From Piscinibacter gummiphilus (GTDB taxonomy: Bacteria > Pseudomonadota > Gammaproteobacteria > Burkholderiales > Burkholderiaceae_C): a stretch of 64,000 nucleotides of DNA. The notes under the pieces are model-generated. The model was not told where the DNA came from. It saw nothing but the letters and a program-made list of their open reading frames with translations, and did no database searches. Positions within the stretch are counted from its first letter, which is position 1; the number at the start of each line of letters is the position of its first letter. The stretch is taken from contig NZ_CP136336.1 of assembly GCF_032681285.1 (NCBI RefSeq), forward strand, positions 3,211,001 to 3,275,000, read 5' to 3'. Positions 9,531-18,118 of this stretch are shown here, one piece after another. Both the position numbers and the translations under genes were made by a program.

Positions 9531-10538
9531 TCACGCGAAGTGGCAGGCGGCGAAATGGCCCTCGCCCATCCGTCGCAGCACGGGCATCGCCGTCACGCAG
9601 CGGTCGGTGCCTTTCGGGCACCGGCCATGGAAGCGGCAGGACTGGGGGTCGGGGTCGATGGGGCTTCGGGGTGAGCCTTCGAGCCGCAGGCGCTGCTCGC
9701 CGCGACGCGCGGGGTCGGGAATGGCGGCGATCAGCGCCTGGGTGTAGGGGTGGGCAGGTGCGGTGAAGAGCGTTTCGGCCGGCGCCACCTCGACCACCTT
9801 ACCGAGGTACATCACCACGATGCGCTCGCACAGCAGCCGCACGACGTTGAGGTCGTGCGAGACGAAGAGGTAGCTCATGCCCAGGCGCCCGCGCAGTTCG
9901 TCGAGCAGGCGCAGGATCACCGCCTGCACCGAGACGTCGAGTGCGGAAGTGGGCTCGTCGAGGATCAGCAGCGAAGGCTCCACCACGATGGCGCGCGCGA
10001 TGCCGACACGGGCGCGCTGGCCGCCTGAAAGCTGATGCGGGTAGCGCAGCACCAGCTCATCGGACAGACCGACCATCTCGGCGGCGCGGCGCACACGGGT
10101 GTCGAGCTCGGCACGATCGCGAATCTTCAGCAGGCGGCGCAGCGGGTCGGCGATGGCGTCGAACACGCGCATCGACGGGTTCAGGCTTTCGGTCGGGTCC
10201 TGGAAAACCATCTGGATGCGCGCACGCAGCGGCGAGCGCGCGAGCTGGCGGGGAGTCATCGCGCTCAGGTCTTGGCCGTCAAACAGCACGCGGCCCGAGG
10301 TGGGCGTGATGAGCTGGGCGAGCAGGCGCGCGAGCGTCGACTTGCCGCAGCCCGATTCGCCCACCAGGCCCACGCATTCGCCGTGGCCGATGCTCAAGCT
10401 CACCTCGTCGACCGCATGCAGCAGCTTGCCGCCGCTCACGGGGTAGTGCTTGACGAGCTTTTGCACCTCCAGCAGCGCAGGCGGGGCTGGCGCGTCCAGC
10501 GCAGCGCTCATGTCGTGCAGGCGTTCGGGCATGTTCAT
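9531..10538 (-). CDS. ABC transporter ATP-binding protein (DppF/OppF type)
   Basis: This 335-residue ATPase has Walker A GESGCGKST, signature LSGGQRAR, Walker B LLILDEPTSALD and the C-terminal OppF zinc/iron-type cysteine motif region ending CHFA. It pairs with the ATPase encoded at 10535-11497 to power the Dpp-like importer. The start at 10538 (MNMPERL) overlaps the upstream stop by 4 nt; the ATG at 10532 is an alternative. The open frame continues upstream through the other ATPase gene in another frame and was not used. Confidence 0.9.
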   Translation of the reverse strand: MNMPERLHDMSAALDAPAPPALLEVQKLVKHYPVSGGKLLHAVDEVSLSIGHGECVGLVGESGCGKSTLARLLAQLITPTSGRVLFDGQDLSAMTPRQLARSPLRARIQMVFQDPTESLNPSMRVFDAIADPLRRLLKIRDRAELDTRVRRAAEMVGLSDELVLRYPHQLSGGQRARVGIARAIVVEPSLLILDEPTSALDVSVQAVILRLLDELRGRLGMSYLFVSHDLNVVRLLCERIVVMYLGKVVEVAPAETLFTAPAHPYTQALIAAIPDPARRGEQRLRLEGSPRSPIDPDPQSCRFHGRCPKGTDRCVTAMPVLRRMGEGHFAACHFA

Positions 10539-11497
10539 AGCGGGTGACGGCAGCGCACGCGATGGCCCGGGGCGAGTTCGACCCAGGCGAGGGGCGCCTC
10601 GCTGCAGGCCGCCGTGGCGCGGGTGCAGCGGTGCTGGAAGCGGCACACCGGCAATTCGCCGCGCAGGTCGGGCAGCTGGCCGGGAATGGCCGACAGGCCC
10701 ATCAGCGTGGTCTGCGGCGTGGGCGTGGCGGCGAGCAGCTGCCGGGTGTACGGATGCGCGGGCGAGCGCAGCAGCGCCTCGGTGGGCGCCACTTCCACCA
10801 GATGACCGGCGTGCATCACCGCGATGCGGTCGCAGTACTCGCCCGCGAGGCCGAGGTCGTGCGTGATGAGGAGGGTGGCCATGCGCTGGCTGCGGCTCAT
10901 GTCGCGGATCAGGTCGAGGATCACCGCCTGGGTGGTGACGTCGAGCCCGGTGGTGGGCTCGTCGGCGATCAGCAGGGCCGGAGTGCAGGCGAGCGCCATG
11001 GCGATCATCACGCGCTGGCACATGCCGCCCGAGAGTTCGAAGGGGTAGGCGTGGTAGCGGCGCTCGGGGTCGGGGATGCGCACGCGTGCGAGCGCCTGCA
11101 CGGCACGCTGCTTCAGGTCGTCGCGCTTCACCGCGGCGTGGCGGCCGAGCACGTCTTCGATCTGGTGGCCCACCTTGCGGATCGGGTTGAGCGCGGTGCG
11201 TGGGCTCTGGAAGATCATCGACAGCTCGCGCCCGCGGAGCTCGCCGAGCGCCGAGGGCGTGGCCTTGAGCAGGTCGGTGCCACCGAAAGTGATGGCGCCG
11301 CCTTCGATGCGCGCCGCGTCGTCCTGCAGGCCCATCACGGTGTAGGCCATGACGGACTTGCCGGAGCCGCTCTCGCCAACCACGCCGACGATCTCGCCGC
11401 GCTCGATGCTGAGCGAGACGTTCTCCAACGCCTTGACTGTGCCGTGGCGCGTGCGGAAGTTGAGCGACAGGTCGCTCACATCGAGGAGCGCGCTCAT
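10535..11497 (-). CDS. ABC transporter ATP-binding protein (DppD/OppD type)
   Basis: This 320-residue ATPase has Walker A GESGSGKS, signature LSGGMCQRV and Walker [13 protein letters not shown]. Its C-terminus carries the DppD-type extension CRFQHRC...CSEAP with spaced cysteines. The chosen start is the ATG at 11497, which gives the standard [14 protein letters not shown]. The only Shine-Dalgarno-like stretch before it (gagggg, about 8 nt upstream) lies in the stem of the 81-bp repeat at 11502-11582, so translation may be affected by that hairpin. It heterodimerises with the product of 9531-10538. Confidence 0.9.
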   Translation of the reverse strand: MSALLDVSDLSLNFRTRHGTVKALENVSLSIERGEIVGVVGESGSGKSVMAYTVMGLQDDAARIEGGAITFGGTDLLKATPSALGELRGRELSMIFQSPRTALNPIRKVGHQIEDVLGRHAAVKRDDLKQRAVQALARVRIPDPERRYHAYPFELSGGMCQRVMIAMALACTPALLIADEPTTGLDVTTQAVILDLIRDMSRSQRMATLLITHDLGLAGEYCDRIAVMHAGHLVEVAPTEALLRSPAHPYTRQLLAATPTPQTTLMGLSAIPGQLPDLRGELPVCRFQHRCTRATAACSEAPLAWVELAPGHRVRCRHPL

Positions 11498-11501
11498 GAC
11501 T

Positions 11502-11582
11502 GCCCCTCGTCCGATGGGTACATCGGCCGATCCCCCGAGGGGATGCGGGCCGGCTTGGGAGCGGCCCGGCGCTCGGCCCGCC
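11502..11582 (+). repeat. 81-bp structured intergenic repeat, copy A
   Basis: This 81-bp block is repeated in inverted orientation at 27194-27274 with only a few substitutions, and 50 or more consecutive bases are identical. It contains CCCCTCG...CGAGGGG arms, an inner hairpin with a GGTA loop (CCGATG / CATCGG) and a second GGGCCG...CGGCCC inverted repeat. It abuts the dppC-like stop codon and ends four bases before the next ATG. In copy B the inner stem reads CCGGCG / CGCCGA, so the paired bases have changed together. Confidence 0.85.
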
Positions 11583-12452
11583 TCATGTGCGCCTCCGCGG
11601 GTCGAGCAGGTCGCGCAAGCCGTCGCCCAGCAGGTTGAAGCAGAACACCGCGAGCACCAGCGCCATGCCGGGGAAGGCGAAGGTCCACCACTCGCCCGAG
11701 ATGATGTTGCTCGCACCTTCCGACACCATGATTCCCCACTCCGGCGTGGGCGCGCGCACGCCCAGGCCGATGAAGGACAGGCCGGCCGCGTTGAGGATGG
11801 CCCAGCCCATGTTGAGCGAGGCCTGCACCGCCATCGGCGGCAGGATGTTCGGCACGATGTGGTGCATCAGCACCTGCAGCGGCGTGTTGCCGCCCATGCG
11901 CGCCGCCTCCACGTAGCCCAGGTCGCGCCGCACGTTGACCTCGCCGCGGGCGAAGCGGAAGTAGAACGGCAGGTTGATGACGATGGTCGCGATGATGATG
12001 TTGAGCACGTTGTTGCCCAGCGCCGCGACGATCCCCATGGCCAGCACGAAGAGCGGGAAGGCCATGATGGTGTCCATCAGCCGGCCCAGTACACGGTCGG
12101 TCCACCCGCCGAAGTAGCCGGCCAGCGCACCGAGCGCGAGGCCGATCGCGAACGACAGCGCCACCGCGGAGATGGCCATGCCGAGGTCGAGCCGGGCGGC
12201 GACGATCACGCGGCTCAGGATGTCGCGGCCCAGCGCATCGGTGCCGAACCAGTGCGCAGCCGAGGGCGGCTGCAGGCGCGCCGTGCCGTCGGTCATCAGC
12301 GGGTCGTAGGGCGCGAGCCAGGGCCCGAAGAGTGCGCACAGCAGGAGCAGCGCGAGGATGACGACCGCGACCAGCGTGAGCCGGTTCTCGCCGAAGACGT
12401 AGCGGGTGTTGCGGGCGACGAGGGTGAAACGTGCGGCGAGTTGCATGGTCAC
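11583..12452 (-). CDS. ABC transporter permease (DppC/OppC type)
   Basis: A 289-residue inner-membrane permease with a first hydrophobic segment near residues 25-45 and about six helices. The EAA-loop signature YVEAARMGGNTPLQVLMHHI lies in the second half, as in DppC. The start is placed at the GTG at 12452, which overlaps the dppB-like stop as GTGA; the ATG at 12446 is the alternative. It partners with the permease at 12449-13462. The structured repeat follows directly after its stop codon. Confidence 0.9.
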   Translation of the reverse strand: MTMQLAARFTLVARNTRYVFGENRLTLVAVVILALLLLCALFGPWLAPYDPLMTDGTARLQPPSAAHWFGTDALGRDILSRVIVAARLDLGMAISAVALSFAIGLALGALAGYFGGWTDRVLGRLMDTIMAFPLFVLAMGIVAALGNNVLNIIIATIVINLPFYFRFARGEVNVRRDLGYVEAARMGGNTPLQVLMHHIVPNILPPMAVQASLNMGWAILNAAGLSFIGLGVRAPTPEWGIMVSEGASNIISGEWWTFAFPGMALVLAVFCFNLLGDGLRDLLDPRRRT

Positions 12453-13462
12453 CCCTCGAAGCGCACGCGCGGGTCGATCAGCGTGCTGGCGATGTCGATC
12501 GAAAGATTGAGCAGGATGTAGAGCAGCGCCATCATCAGCACGAAGCCCTGCACCGCGGCGTAGTCCGACGCCAGCACCGCGCTCACCGCGTAGGCGCCGA
12601 TGCCCTGCCAGCCAAACACCTGCTCGATCAGCACGTTGGAGCCGAGCAGGAAGCTGAACACCATGCCCATCACGTTGACCAGCGGCAGCAGCGCATTGCG
12701 AAACGCGTAGGTGAAGATCACCGTGCGCGGGGCCAGGCCGCCGGCGCGCGCGGTGCGCACGAAGTCGGAGCCGAGCGCGCCCAGCATGGCGGCGCGGGTG
12801 ATGCGCGCGATGGGCGCCAGCGCGAAGAGGCCGAGCGCGATGGAGGGCAGCACGAGCTGGCCGGCCGCGGCGCGGAAGGTGGCGCCGTCACCGGCGAGCA
12901 GGCTGTCGACGAGGTACGCGCCGGTCACCGTGGGCGGCGGCGAATTGAGGATCTCGTTGAGCCGGCCCACCGGCTGCGGCGCCAGGTCGAGCAGGAAATA
13001 GAAGACATACACCAGCAACAGCCCGACGAAGAAGGTGGGGAAGGCCGAGCCCACCGTGATGCTGCCGCGGCACAGGTGATCGACCCACGAATCGGGCTTG
13101 GTTGCGGCCAGCACGCCCATCGGGATCGCGAAGGCGAGTGCGAAGACCAGCGCGCACACGCTCAGCTCGAGCGATGCAGGCAGGCGCACCAGCAGGTCGT
13201 GCAGCACCGGCTGGCCCGTGGTGAGCGAGGTGCCGAGGTTGCCCTGCGCCAAGTCACCGAGGTAGCGGAAGAACTGCTCGATGAGCGGCTTGTCGAGCCC
13301 AAGCTTGGCGCGGATCTGCGCGATCGACTCGTCGTTGGCCGCCGGCCCGGCGAAGTAGGCCGCCGGATCGCCCGGCAGCGCGTGCGACAGGAGGAAGGTG
13401 ATGACGACGATGCCCGCCAGGCTGGGCAGCGTGCCGAGGAGTCGTTTCCAGACGAAGGCCAT
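12449..13462 (-). CDS. ABC transporter permease (DppB/OppB type)
   Basis: A permease of about 337 residues with the DppB N-terminus (short basic segment, then helix one) and the HALPGDPAAYFAGP element just after it. The EAA loop FVRTARAGGLAPRTVIFTYA lies in the C-terminal half. It is the first gene of the minus-strand operon that runs to allA. Starts at 13462, 13486 (ATG) and 13507 (TTG) are all possible and none has a good ribosome site. 13462 was chosen because it gives the usual family length. The 266-bp region upstream is divergent to the GlcG-like gene and must hold the operon promoter, although no convincing -35/-10 pair was seen. Confidence 0.88.
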   Translation of the reverse strand: MAFVWKRLLGTLPSLAGIVVITFLLSHALPGDPAAYFAGPAANDESIAQIRAKLGLDKPLIEQFFRYLGDLAQGNLGTSLTTGQPVLHDLLVRLPASLELSVCALVFALAFAIPMGVLAATKPDSWVDHLCRGSITVGSAFPTFFVGLLLVYVFYFLLDLAPQPVGRLNEILNSPPPTVTGAYLVDSLLAGDGATFRAAAGQLVLPSIALGLFALAPIARITRAAMLGALGSDFVRTARAGGLAPRTVIFTYAFRNALLPLVNVMGMVFSFLLGSNVLIEQVFGWQGIGAYAVSAVLASDYAAVQGFVLMMALLYILLNLSIDIASTLIDPRVRFEG

Positions 13463-13728
13463 GCGGCACGCCAACGCATATCGCATGCCAATGTGGCGGC
13501 GCACCAAACGGGCCCATGCGTCTCGTGACTTGCCACAGAGGCATGTCGGCTGAGCCCGCCCTTATGTGGGGCCGACTGCTTTCGCCGATGGCACGCCAGC
13601 GGGGCGCACCCGTTCCGCGCACGCGCACTTTCAAGATGCACAGGAAAGTGACTTGACTGACAATGCCAGTGCATGCAGCGATGGCGCAGCGCTTGCTTCG
13701 GCCATCGAAGAGGACAAGGAGAGAGCCC

Positions 13729-14226
13729 ATGAGCGACGACACCACCCCGGCCCGGCAGCTGACCCTGCATGGCGCGCAGCGTGTGCTGCAGGCTGCCATC
13801 GCCCACGCGCACGCCATCGGCCAGCCGATGTGCATCGCGGTGGTCGACCTGGGCGGCAACCTGCTCGCCTTCGCGCGCATGGATGGCGCCAAGGCGCTGA
13901 GCGTGATCTCGTCGACCAACAAGGCGCGCACCGCGGCGCTTTCAGCCGCGCCCACCGGCGGGGCGCATGCCGACGTGGAGTTGCAGGTCACGCTCGCCCA
14001 TGAATCGAAGTGGACCAACCTCATCGGCGGGCTGCCGATCCGTGTCGACGGGTTCGTCGTCGGCGCCGTGGCGGCAGGCTCGGGCACAGGCGCGCAAGAC
14101 CTCGCCGTCGCACGCGCCGGCGCGGCGGCGATTCCCGGCGCCGACCTCTACGACGACTTCACGCCAATGGGTGCGGAAGACACGGGCATCATCCGGGGCT
14201 CGCACCCGCTGCCGGTCCGCAGCTGA
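13729..14226 (+). CDS. GlcG/HbpS-family heme-binding-like protein
   Basis: A 165-residue protein of the GlcG/HbpS family, recognised by CIAVVDLGGNLLAFARMDGA near residue 35 and by the GGLPIRVDGFVVGAVAAGSG segment near 105 (each family hallmark shortened here). Some members bind heme or corrinoids, and others sit next to catabolic enzymes with unknown roles. The start at 13729 is supported by an aaggagag ribosome site. A longer frame from 13663 lacks one. It is divergent from the dpp-like operon and 18 nt upstream of the XRE-cupin regulator, so probably belongs to that regulatory unit. Confidence 0.8.
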   Translation: MSDDTTPARQLTLHGAQRVLQAAIAHAHAIGQPMCIAVVDLGGNLLAFARMDGAKALSVISSTNKARTAALSAAPTGGAHADVELQVTLAHESKWTNLIGGLPIRVDGFVVGAVAAGSGTGAQDLAVARAGAAAIPGADLYDDFTPMGAEDTGIIRGSHPLPVRS

Positions 14227-14244
14227 GGGCACATCACACATCTC

Positions 14245-14910
14245 ATGGCCACTTCCGCAAAGACCTCGACGCGGCCGCCCGCCGCCAAGAAGAAGCCGTC
14301 CACGGCTCGCAAGACAAAGACCGCCGCGGCCGCGGCGCCACCACGCCGCGACGACCTGCAGGTCGGCGGTCGCCTGCGCCATGCGCGCCTGCTCGCCGGC
14401 ATCCGCATGCGCGACCTCGCCGACAAGGTGGGCTGCACCGAGAGCATGGTCTCGAAGATCGAGGCCGGGCGCGTGGTGCCCTCGCTGCCCATGCTGCAGC
14501 GCCTGGTCGATGCGCTCGGCCGCGACCTCGCCTCCTTCTTCGGCTCCGACCCGAATTCGCCGGCCATGGTCCTGCGCAACGGGCAACGCCCGGTCGCCCA
14601 CACCGACCCCATCCGCGAAGGCCAGCGCGTGAGCTATGAGCGCCTGGTGCCCTTCGGGGCCGGCAACCTGCTCGAAGGCAACATCCACGTGGTGGAGCCC
14701 GGCGGCCTGAAGCACGACCCGATCACGCACCAGGGCGAAACACTCGGCTACGTGCTCGATGGGCAGATCGAGCTGACAGTCGAGGCGACCAGCTACACGC
14801 TCAACGCGGGCGATTCCTTCTTCTTCAAGAACCACCTCACCAACAGCTACCGCAACCCGGGCACCGTGACCGCACGCGTGCTGTGGGTCAACACGCCGCA
14901 GGTTCACTGA
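14245..14910 (+). CDS. XRE-family transcriptional regulator with C-terminal cupin
   Basis: A 221-residue regulator. After a lysine/alanine-rich N-terminal tail (about 1-35) it has an XRE helix-turn-helix near 40-98 (LRHARLLAGIRMRDLADKVG then ESMVSKIEAGRV). A cupin_2 sensor domain follows near 145-212, with HDPITHQGETLGYVLDG and a FFFKNHLTNSYRNPG strand. This architecture (as in PuuR and many amino acid/purine catabolism repressors) binds a small ligand in the cupin. Its position beside the divergent ureide/amide operon makes it the likely local regulator, by inference. Its 3' end overlaps the convergent response-regulator gene by 23 nt. Confidence 0.88.
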   Translation: MATSAKTSTRPPAAKKKPSTARKTKTAAAAAPPRRDDLQVGGRLRHARLLAGIRMRDLADKVGCTESMVSKIEAGRVVPSLPMLQRLVDALGRDLASFFGSDPNSPAMVLRNGQRPVAHTDPIREGQRVSYERLVPFGAGNLLEGNIHVVEPGGLKHDPITHQGETLGYVLDGQIELTVEATSYTLNAGDSFFFKNHLTNSYRNPGTVTARVLWVNTPQVH

Positions 14911-15559
14911 GCTTGAACGCCGCCCGGGCCAGGTCGCCCGAGGTGCGCAGGCCCAGCTTGCGCTTGATGTTGGCGCGGTGCGTCTCGATGGTGTGCACGC
15001 TGCGGTGCAGGCTGCGCGCGATCTCGCCGGTCTTGAGGCCACGGCCGATGAGGCGCAGCACTTCCATCTCGCGGTCGCTCAGGCCACCGACGGCGCCGCC
15101 CGCGGGGTCGCTTCGCTCGTTGCCGCTCGCCAGGCGCGTGAGGATCTCGCTCGCCACCGTCTCGCTGAGGTAGATGCGCCCCGCGCGCACCTGCCGCAAC
15201 GCGGCCACGATCTTGCGCGTGGCCTCCTGCTTCATCAGGTAACCCCTCGCACCGGCCCGCAGGGCACGCTCGGCATGCAGGCGCTCGTCGTGCATCGAGA
15301 GCACGAGGCACTGCAAGGCGGGGTGGCGTGCCTTTGCCCGGCGGATCAACTCCAGGCCCGACTGCTCCTCCAGCGACAAGTCGACGATCGCGACATCGGC
15401 GGGTTGATCGGCCAGCACGGCCAGGGCTTCGTCGACCGTGCCGGCTTCCGAGCACGCCTCGAAGTCGCTTTCGCGGCCCACGAGTTGCGCGATGCCATGC
15501 CGCAGGATGGGGTGGTCGTCGACGATCAGGACGCGGGTCTTCTTCGTGTCAGCGTTCAT
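14888..15559 (-). CDS. response regulator, NarL/FixJ family
   Basis: A 223-residue two-domain regulator. The receiver domain has the acidic pair in VLIVDDHP, the phospho-acceptor D60 in VAIVDLSL and the conserved lysine in GYLMKQE. The LuxR-type helix-turn-helix includes LSDREMEVLRLIGRGLKTGEIA, here seen at about 150-172. The start at 15559 (MNADTKKTRV) overlaps the kinase stop by 11 nt; the longer frame from 15628 would run into the kinase gene. It is the obvious partner of the MASE1 kinase. Confidence 0.92.
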   Translation of the reverse strand: MNADTKKTRVLIVDDHPILRHGIAQLVGRESDFEACSEAGTVDEALAVLADQPADVAIVDLSLEEQSGLELIRRAKARHPALQCLVLSMHDERLHAERALRAGARGYLMKQEATRKIVAALRQVRAGRIYLSETVASEILTRLASGNERSDPAGGAVGGLSDREMEVLRLIGRGLKTGEIARSLHRSVHTIETHRANIKRKLGLRTSGDLARAAFKLSEPAAC

Positions 15560-17633
15560 GCAGGGACCTCCAGGTGACCTCGACCTGCCACGCGCCATCG
15601 CTGGCACCGGCATGGAAGGTGGCGCCAATGAGCTGTGCCCGGTGCCGCATGATGCGCAGCCCGATGCCCCGCCCTTCGCTCTGGCCGGCCGTCGTGGCCG
15701 ACAGGGGATTGCTCACGCGTAGCGTCAGCGCGCCCGCCTGCTGCCCCAGCGCAATGCCGATGGCCGCACCCGGTGCGTGCTTCACCGCGTTGTTCACCGC
15801 CTCCTGGGCCACGCGGTAGAGGTGAACCGCCGCGATGTGGTCAGGCGCGTCGACCGGGCGTGGGCAGTCGAGCGTGCAGGTGCGGCGCAACTGGCGCTCG
15901 GTGTTCTCGGCCAGCTGCTGCAGCGCCATCATCAGCCCGCCCTCCTCCATCTCGACCGGGTAGAGGCCGCGCGCCAGCAGCCGCGTCTGCGCCACCGCCG
16001 ACGACAGCATCGCCTCGACACGCTCGGCGCTCGCCTGGGCGTCGCGCGCCCCGGCCGCTTCGAGGTCGCGGGCCAGCAGCTCGGCCTGGATGGCGGTGGC
16101 CGTCAGGTGCTGGCCCAGGCCGTCGTGCAGGGCCTGGCCGAAGCGCTGCTGCTCGCGTTCGCTGACTGCTATCAGCTCGTGTTCCAGCCGCTGCCGCTCG
16201 GCCATCTGCACCTGCAGCGCGGCGTTCGCTTCGGCCAGGGCCTGGGTGCGCTCGGCCACGCGCTGCTCGAGATGCCGCCGCGCCTGGCGTAACGCATCCG
16301 CCGCCTCCACACGAGCACTGACGTCAATGCCCGAGACGATGGCGTGCGTCATGCTGCCGTGTTCGTCGCGCAGGGCGGTGGCCGTCCAGCTCACGGTGAT
16401 GGGCGGGCCGCGGTGGCGGCGCAGCGGGCTTTCGAGCTTCTCGCTGTCGGCGAGCCTCAGGCGCAACAGCTCGGCATGGCCGCTGACCTTGGCGTGGTGC
16501 TCGGCCGGGATCAGCGCCTCTTCGAAGCGCTGGCCGACCAGCGTGGCCGAGCTGAAGCCGGTCGCACGTTCGAAGCTGCGGTTGACGCGCTCGATGCGGC
16601 CCTGCCCGTCGAGCACCACCACCAGCGCGCCCTCGGCGTCGAGGATGGCGGAGCCGAAGTCGCGGTCGCGGATGGCCTGCGCACGGGCCCGGTCGCGCTC
16701 GCTCTGGCTGGCGGCGAGCAGCAGGCTCGTGACGGTGATCACGTTCGCAAACACCCACCAGCGCACCAGGCTGCTGGTGAGCCCGCCGTCCACGAAGGGG
16801 CCAGCCCCGCGCACCGTGCCCCACACGGCGGCAAGCGTGACGAGCAGCGTGAGCAAGGTGGCCCCGCGCTGGCCGAAGCGCAGCGCCGCCCACACCGCGA
16901 GGGGGAACAGGGCGAGCGATGCGGGGTAGTAACCCGGTGCGGGCGTGAGGCCGTGCAGCAGCGCGCCACCGAACACCAGCTCGCACAACAGGCCCAGCAG
17001 CACGAGCAGCGCGCCGGCTTCCGCCACCTGCGCGCGCGTCCAGGTGGCGGACGCGCTGCGACACCAGATGAGCAGGAAGGGCGTGAGCACCACCACGCCA
17101 GCGGCGTCGCCCATCCACCATTGCAGCGCCACGGCGGCCCAGGCGTCGGTGGGCACACGCCCGTCGAGCCACAGCGCCGTCGGGCCGATCACGGCGCTCA
17201 GCCCGGCGCAGGCGGTGCCGAGCAGGATGAGGCTCACCACGTCGCGCACCCGCTCCAGCGCCTGCGCGAAGGCGGTGCGGCGCAGGCCACACCAGCAGGC
17301 GAAGGTCTGGGCCAGGTTGCCGAGCGAGATGCCGGCCACGGCGAGCAGCGACGCGCCGGTGCCGGCATTGGCGATCAGGTCGCCGAGCACGATGCCCGGC
17401 CACAGGCCCGGGCCCCAGCGCAGGAAGACGAAAAGGCTCAGGCCGGTCGGCGCCCACACCAGCGTGACGTTGGGGGCGATGCTGGAGGTGGCCAGGCCGA
17501 GCCGGGCCGCCGCACCGTAGAGCAGGCCGAAGAGCAGGCACCAGCAGGCCCAGCGCCAGCGGGCCTGCCCGCCGGTCGGCCAGGCGCTGAGGGTGGCAGG
17601 CAGTCGCAAGGAGGCCATTCCGCGAACGTGCAT
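15549..17633 (-). CDS. membrane sensor histidine kinase, MASE1-PAS-HisKA_3
   Basis: The 694-residue kinase starts with a MASE1-type integral membrane sensor of about eight helices (residues 25-310; note VWAPTGLSLFVFLRWGPGLW). A PAS domain follows at about 325-445 (IERVNRSFERATGF), then a coiled coil. The HisKA_3 dimerisation domain carries the phospho-acceptor H503 in QALHDGLGQHLT, and a HATPase_c domain contains EAVNNAVKHA and GRGIGLRIM. The start may be 17633 or 17618. The gene begins only 17 nt after the RidA gene, so kinase and regulator are probably co-transcribed with the transport operon. The MASE1 ligand is unknown. Confidence 0.88.
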   Translation of the reverse strand: MHVRGMASLRLPATLSAWPTGGQARWRWACWCLLFGLLYGAAARLGLATSSIAPNVTLVWAPTGLSLFVFLRWGPGLWPGIVLGDLIANAGTGASLLAVAGISLGNLAQTFACWCGLRRTAFAQALERVRDVVSLILLGTACAGLSAVIGPTALWLDGRVPTDAWAAVALQWWMGDAAGVVVLTPFLLIWCRSASATWTRAQVAEAGALLVLLGLLCELVFGGALLHGLTPAPGYYPASLALFPLAVWAALRFGQRGATLLTLLVTLAAVWGTVRGAGPFVDGGLTSSLVRWWVFANVITVTSLLLAASQSERDRARAQAIRDRDFGSAILDAEGALVVVLDGQGRIERVNRSFERATGFSSATLVGQRFEEALIPAEHHAKVSGHAELLRLRLADSEKLESPLRRHRGPPITVSWTATALRDEHGSMTHAIVSGIDVSARVEAADALRQARRHLEQRVAERTQALAEANAALQVQMAERQRLEHELIAVSEREQQRFGQALHDGLGQHLTATAIQAELLARDLEAAGARDAQASAERVEAMLSSAVAQTRLLARGLYPVEMEEGGLMMALQQLAENTERQLRRTCTLDCPRPVDAPDHIAAVHLYRVAQEAVNNAVKHAPGAAIGIALGQQAGALTLRVSNPLSATTAGQSEGRGIGLRIMRHRAQLIGATFHAGASDGAWQVEVTWRSLHER

Positions 17634-17650
17634 GAACCGTGCCGAGGGCG

Positions 17651-18118
17651 TCAATCGGTCTCGAAGATGGCGTCGACCTCGACCGCCGCACGCCGTGGCA
17701 GCGAGGCCACGCCGATGGCGGTGCGCGCGTGGCGCCCGAACTCGCTTCCCCACAGCGCCGCGAAAAGGTCGGACGCGCCGTTCACCACCATCGGCACGAA
17801 CTCGAACTCCGGCTCGCAGTTCACGAAGCCCCCCACCCGCAGGCAGCGCTGCACACGGCCGAGGTCGCCCTCGCAGGCGAGCTTCAGGCAGGCCAGCAGG
17901 TTGAGCGCGCACAGGCGCGCGGCCTGCTGGCCCTGCTCCACCGTGAACTCGCGGCCGAGCTTGCCGACGTAGGGCACGCTGCCGTTCCACTCGCACACCT
18001 GGCCGGCGAGATACACGGTGCGGCCGCTGCGCCGCCAGGGCACGAAGTTGGCAATCGGCGTGGGCGGCATCGGCAGCACGAGGCCCATCTCCGCGAGCTT
18101 GTCTTCGACGGCGCTCAT
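17651..18118 (-). CDS. RidA/YjgF/RutC-family protein
   Basis: The 155-residue RidA-family protein has YLAGQVCEWNG near residue 37 and the conserved basic segment RRAAVEVDAIFE near the C-terminus. That segment contains the arginine that in RidA contacts the carboxylate of an enamine/imine substrate. Family members deaminate reactive imines; RutC, the branch used in pyrimidine breakdown, works next to the hydrolase RutB. Here the gene overlaps an isochorismatase-fold hydrolase by 4 nt, the same pairing as rutB-rutC. It is longer than typical RidA (about 128 residues). A Rut-like role is inference. Confidence 0.85.
   Translation of the reverse strand: MSAVEDKLAEMGLVLPMPPTPIANFVPWRRSGRTVYLAGQVCEWNGSVPYVGKLGREFTVEQGQQAARLCALNLLACLKLACEGDLGRVQRCLRVGGFVNCEPEFEFVPMVVNGASDLFAALWGSEFGRHARTAIGVASLPRRAAVEVDAIFETD

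Noticed and set aside
13463..13728. sigma-54 promoter upstream of the dpp-like operon
   Set aside because: A TGGCA-like stretch on the minus strand lacks the GC element at the required spacing.
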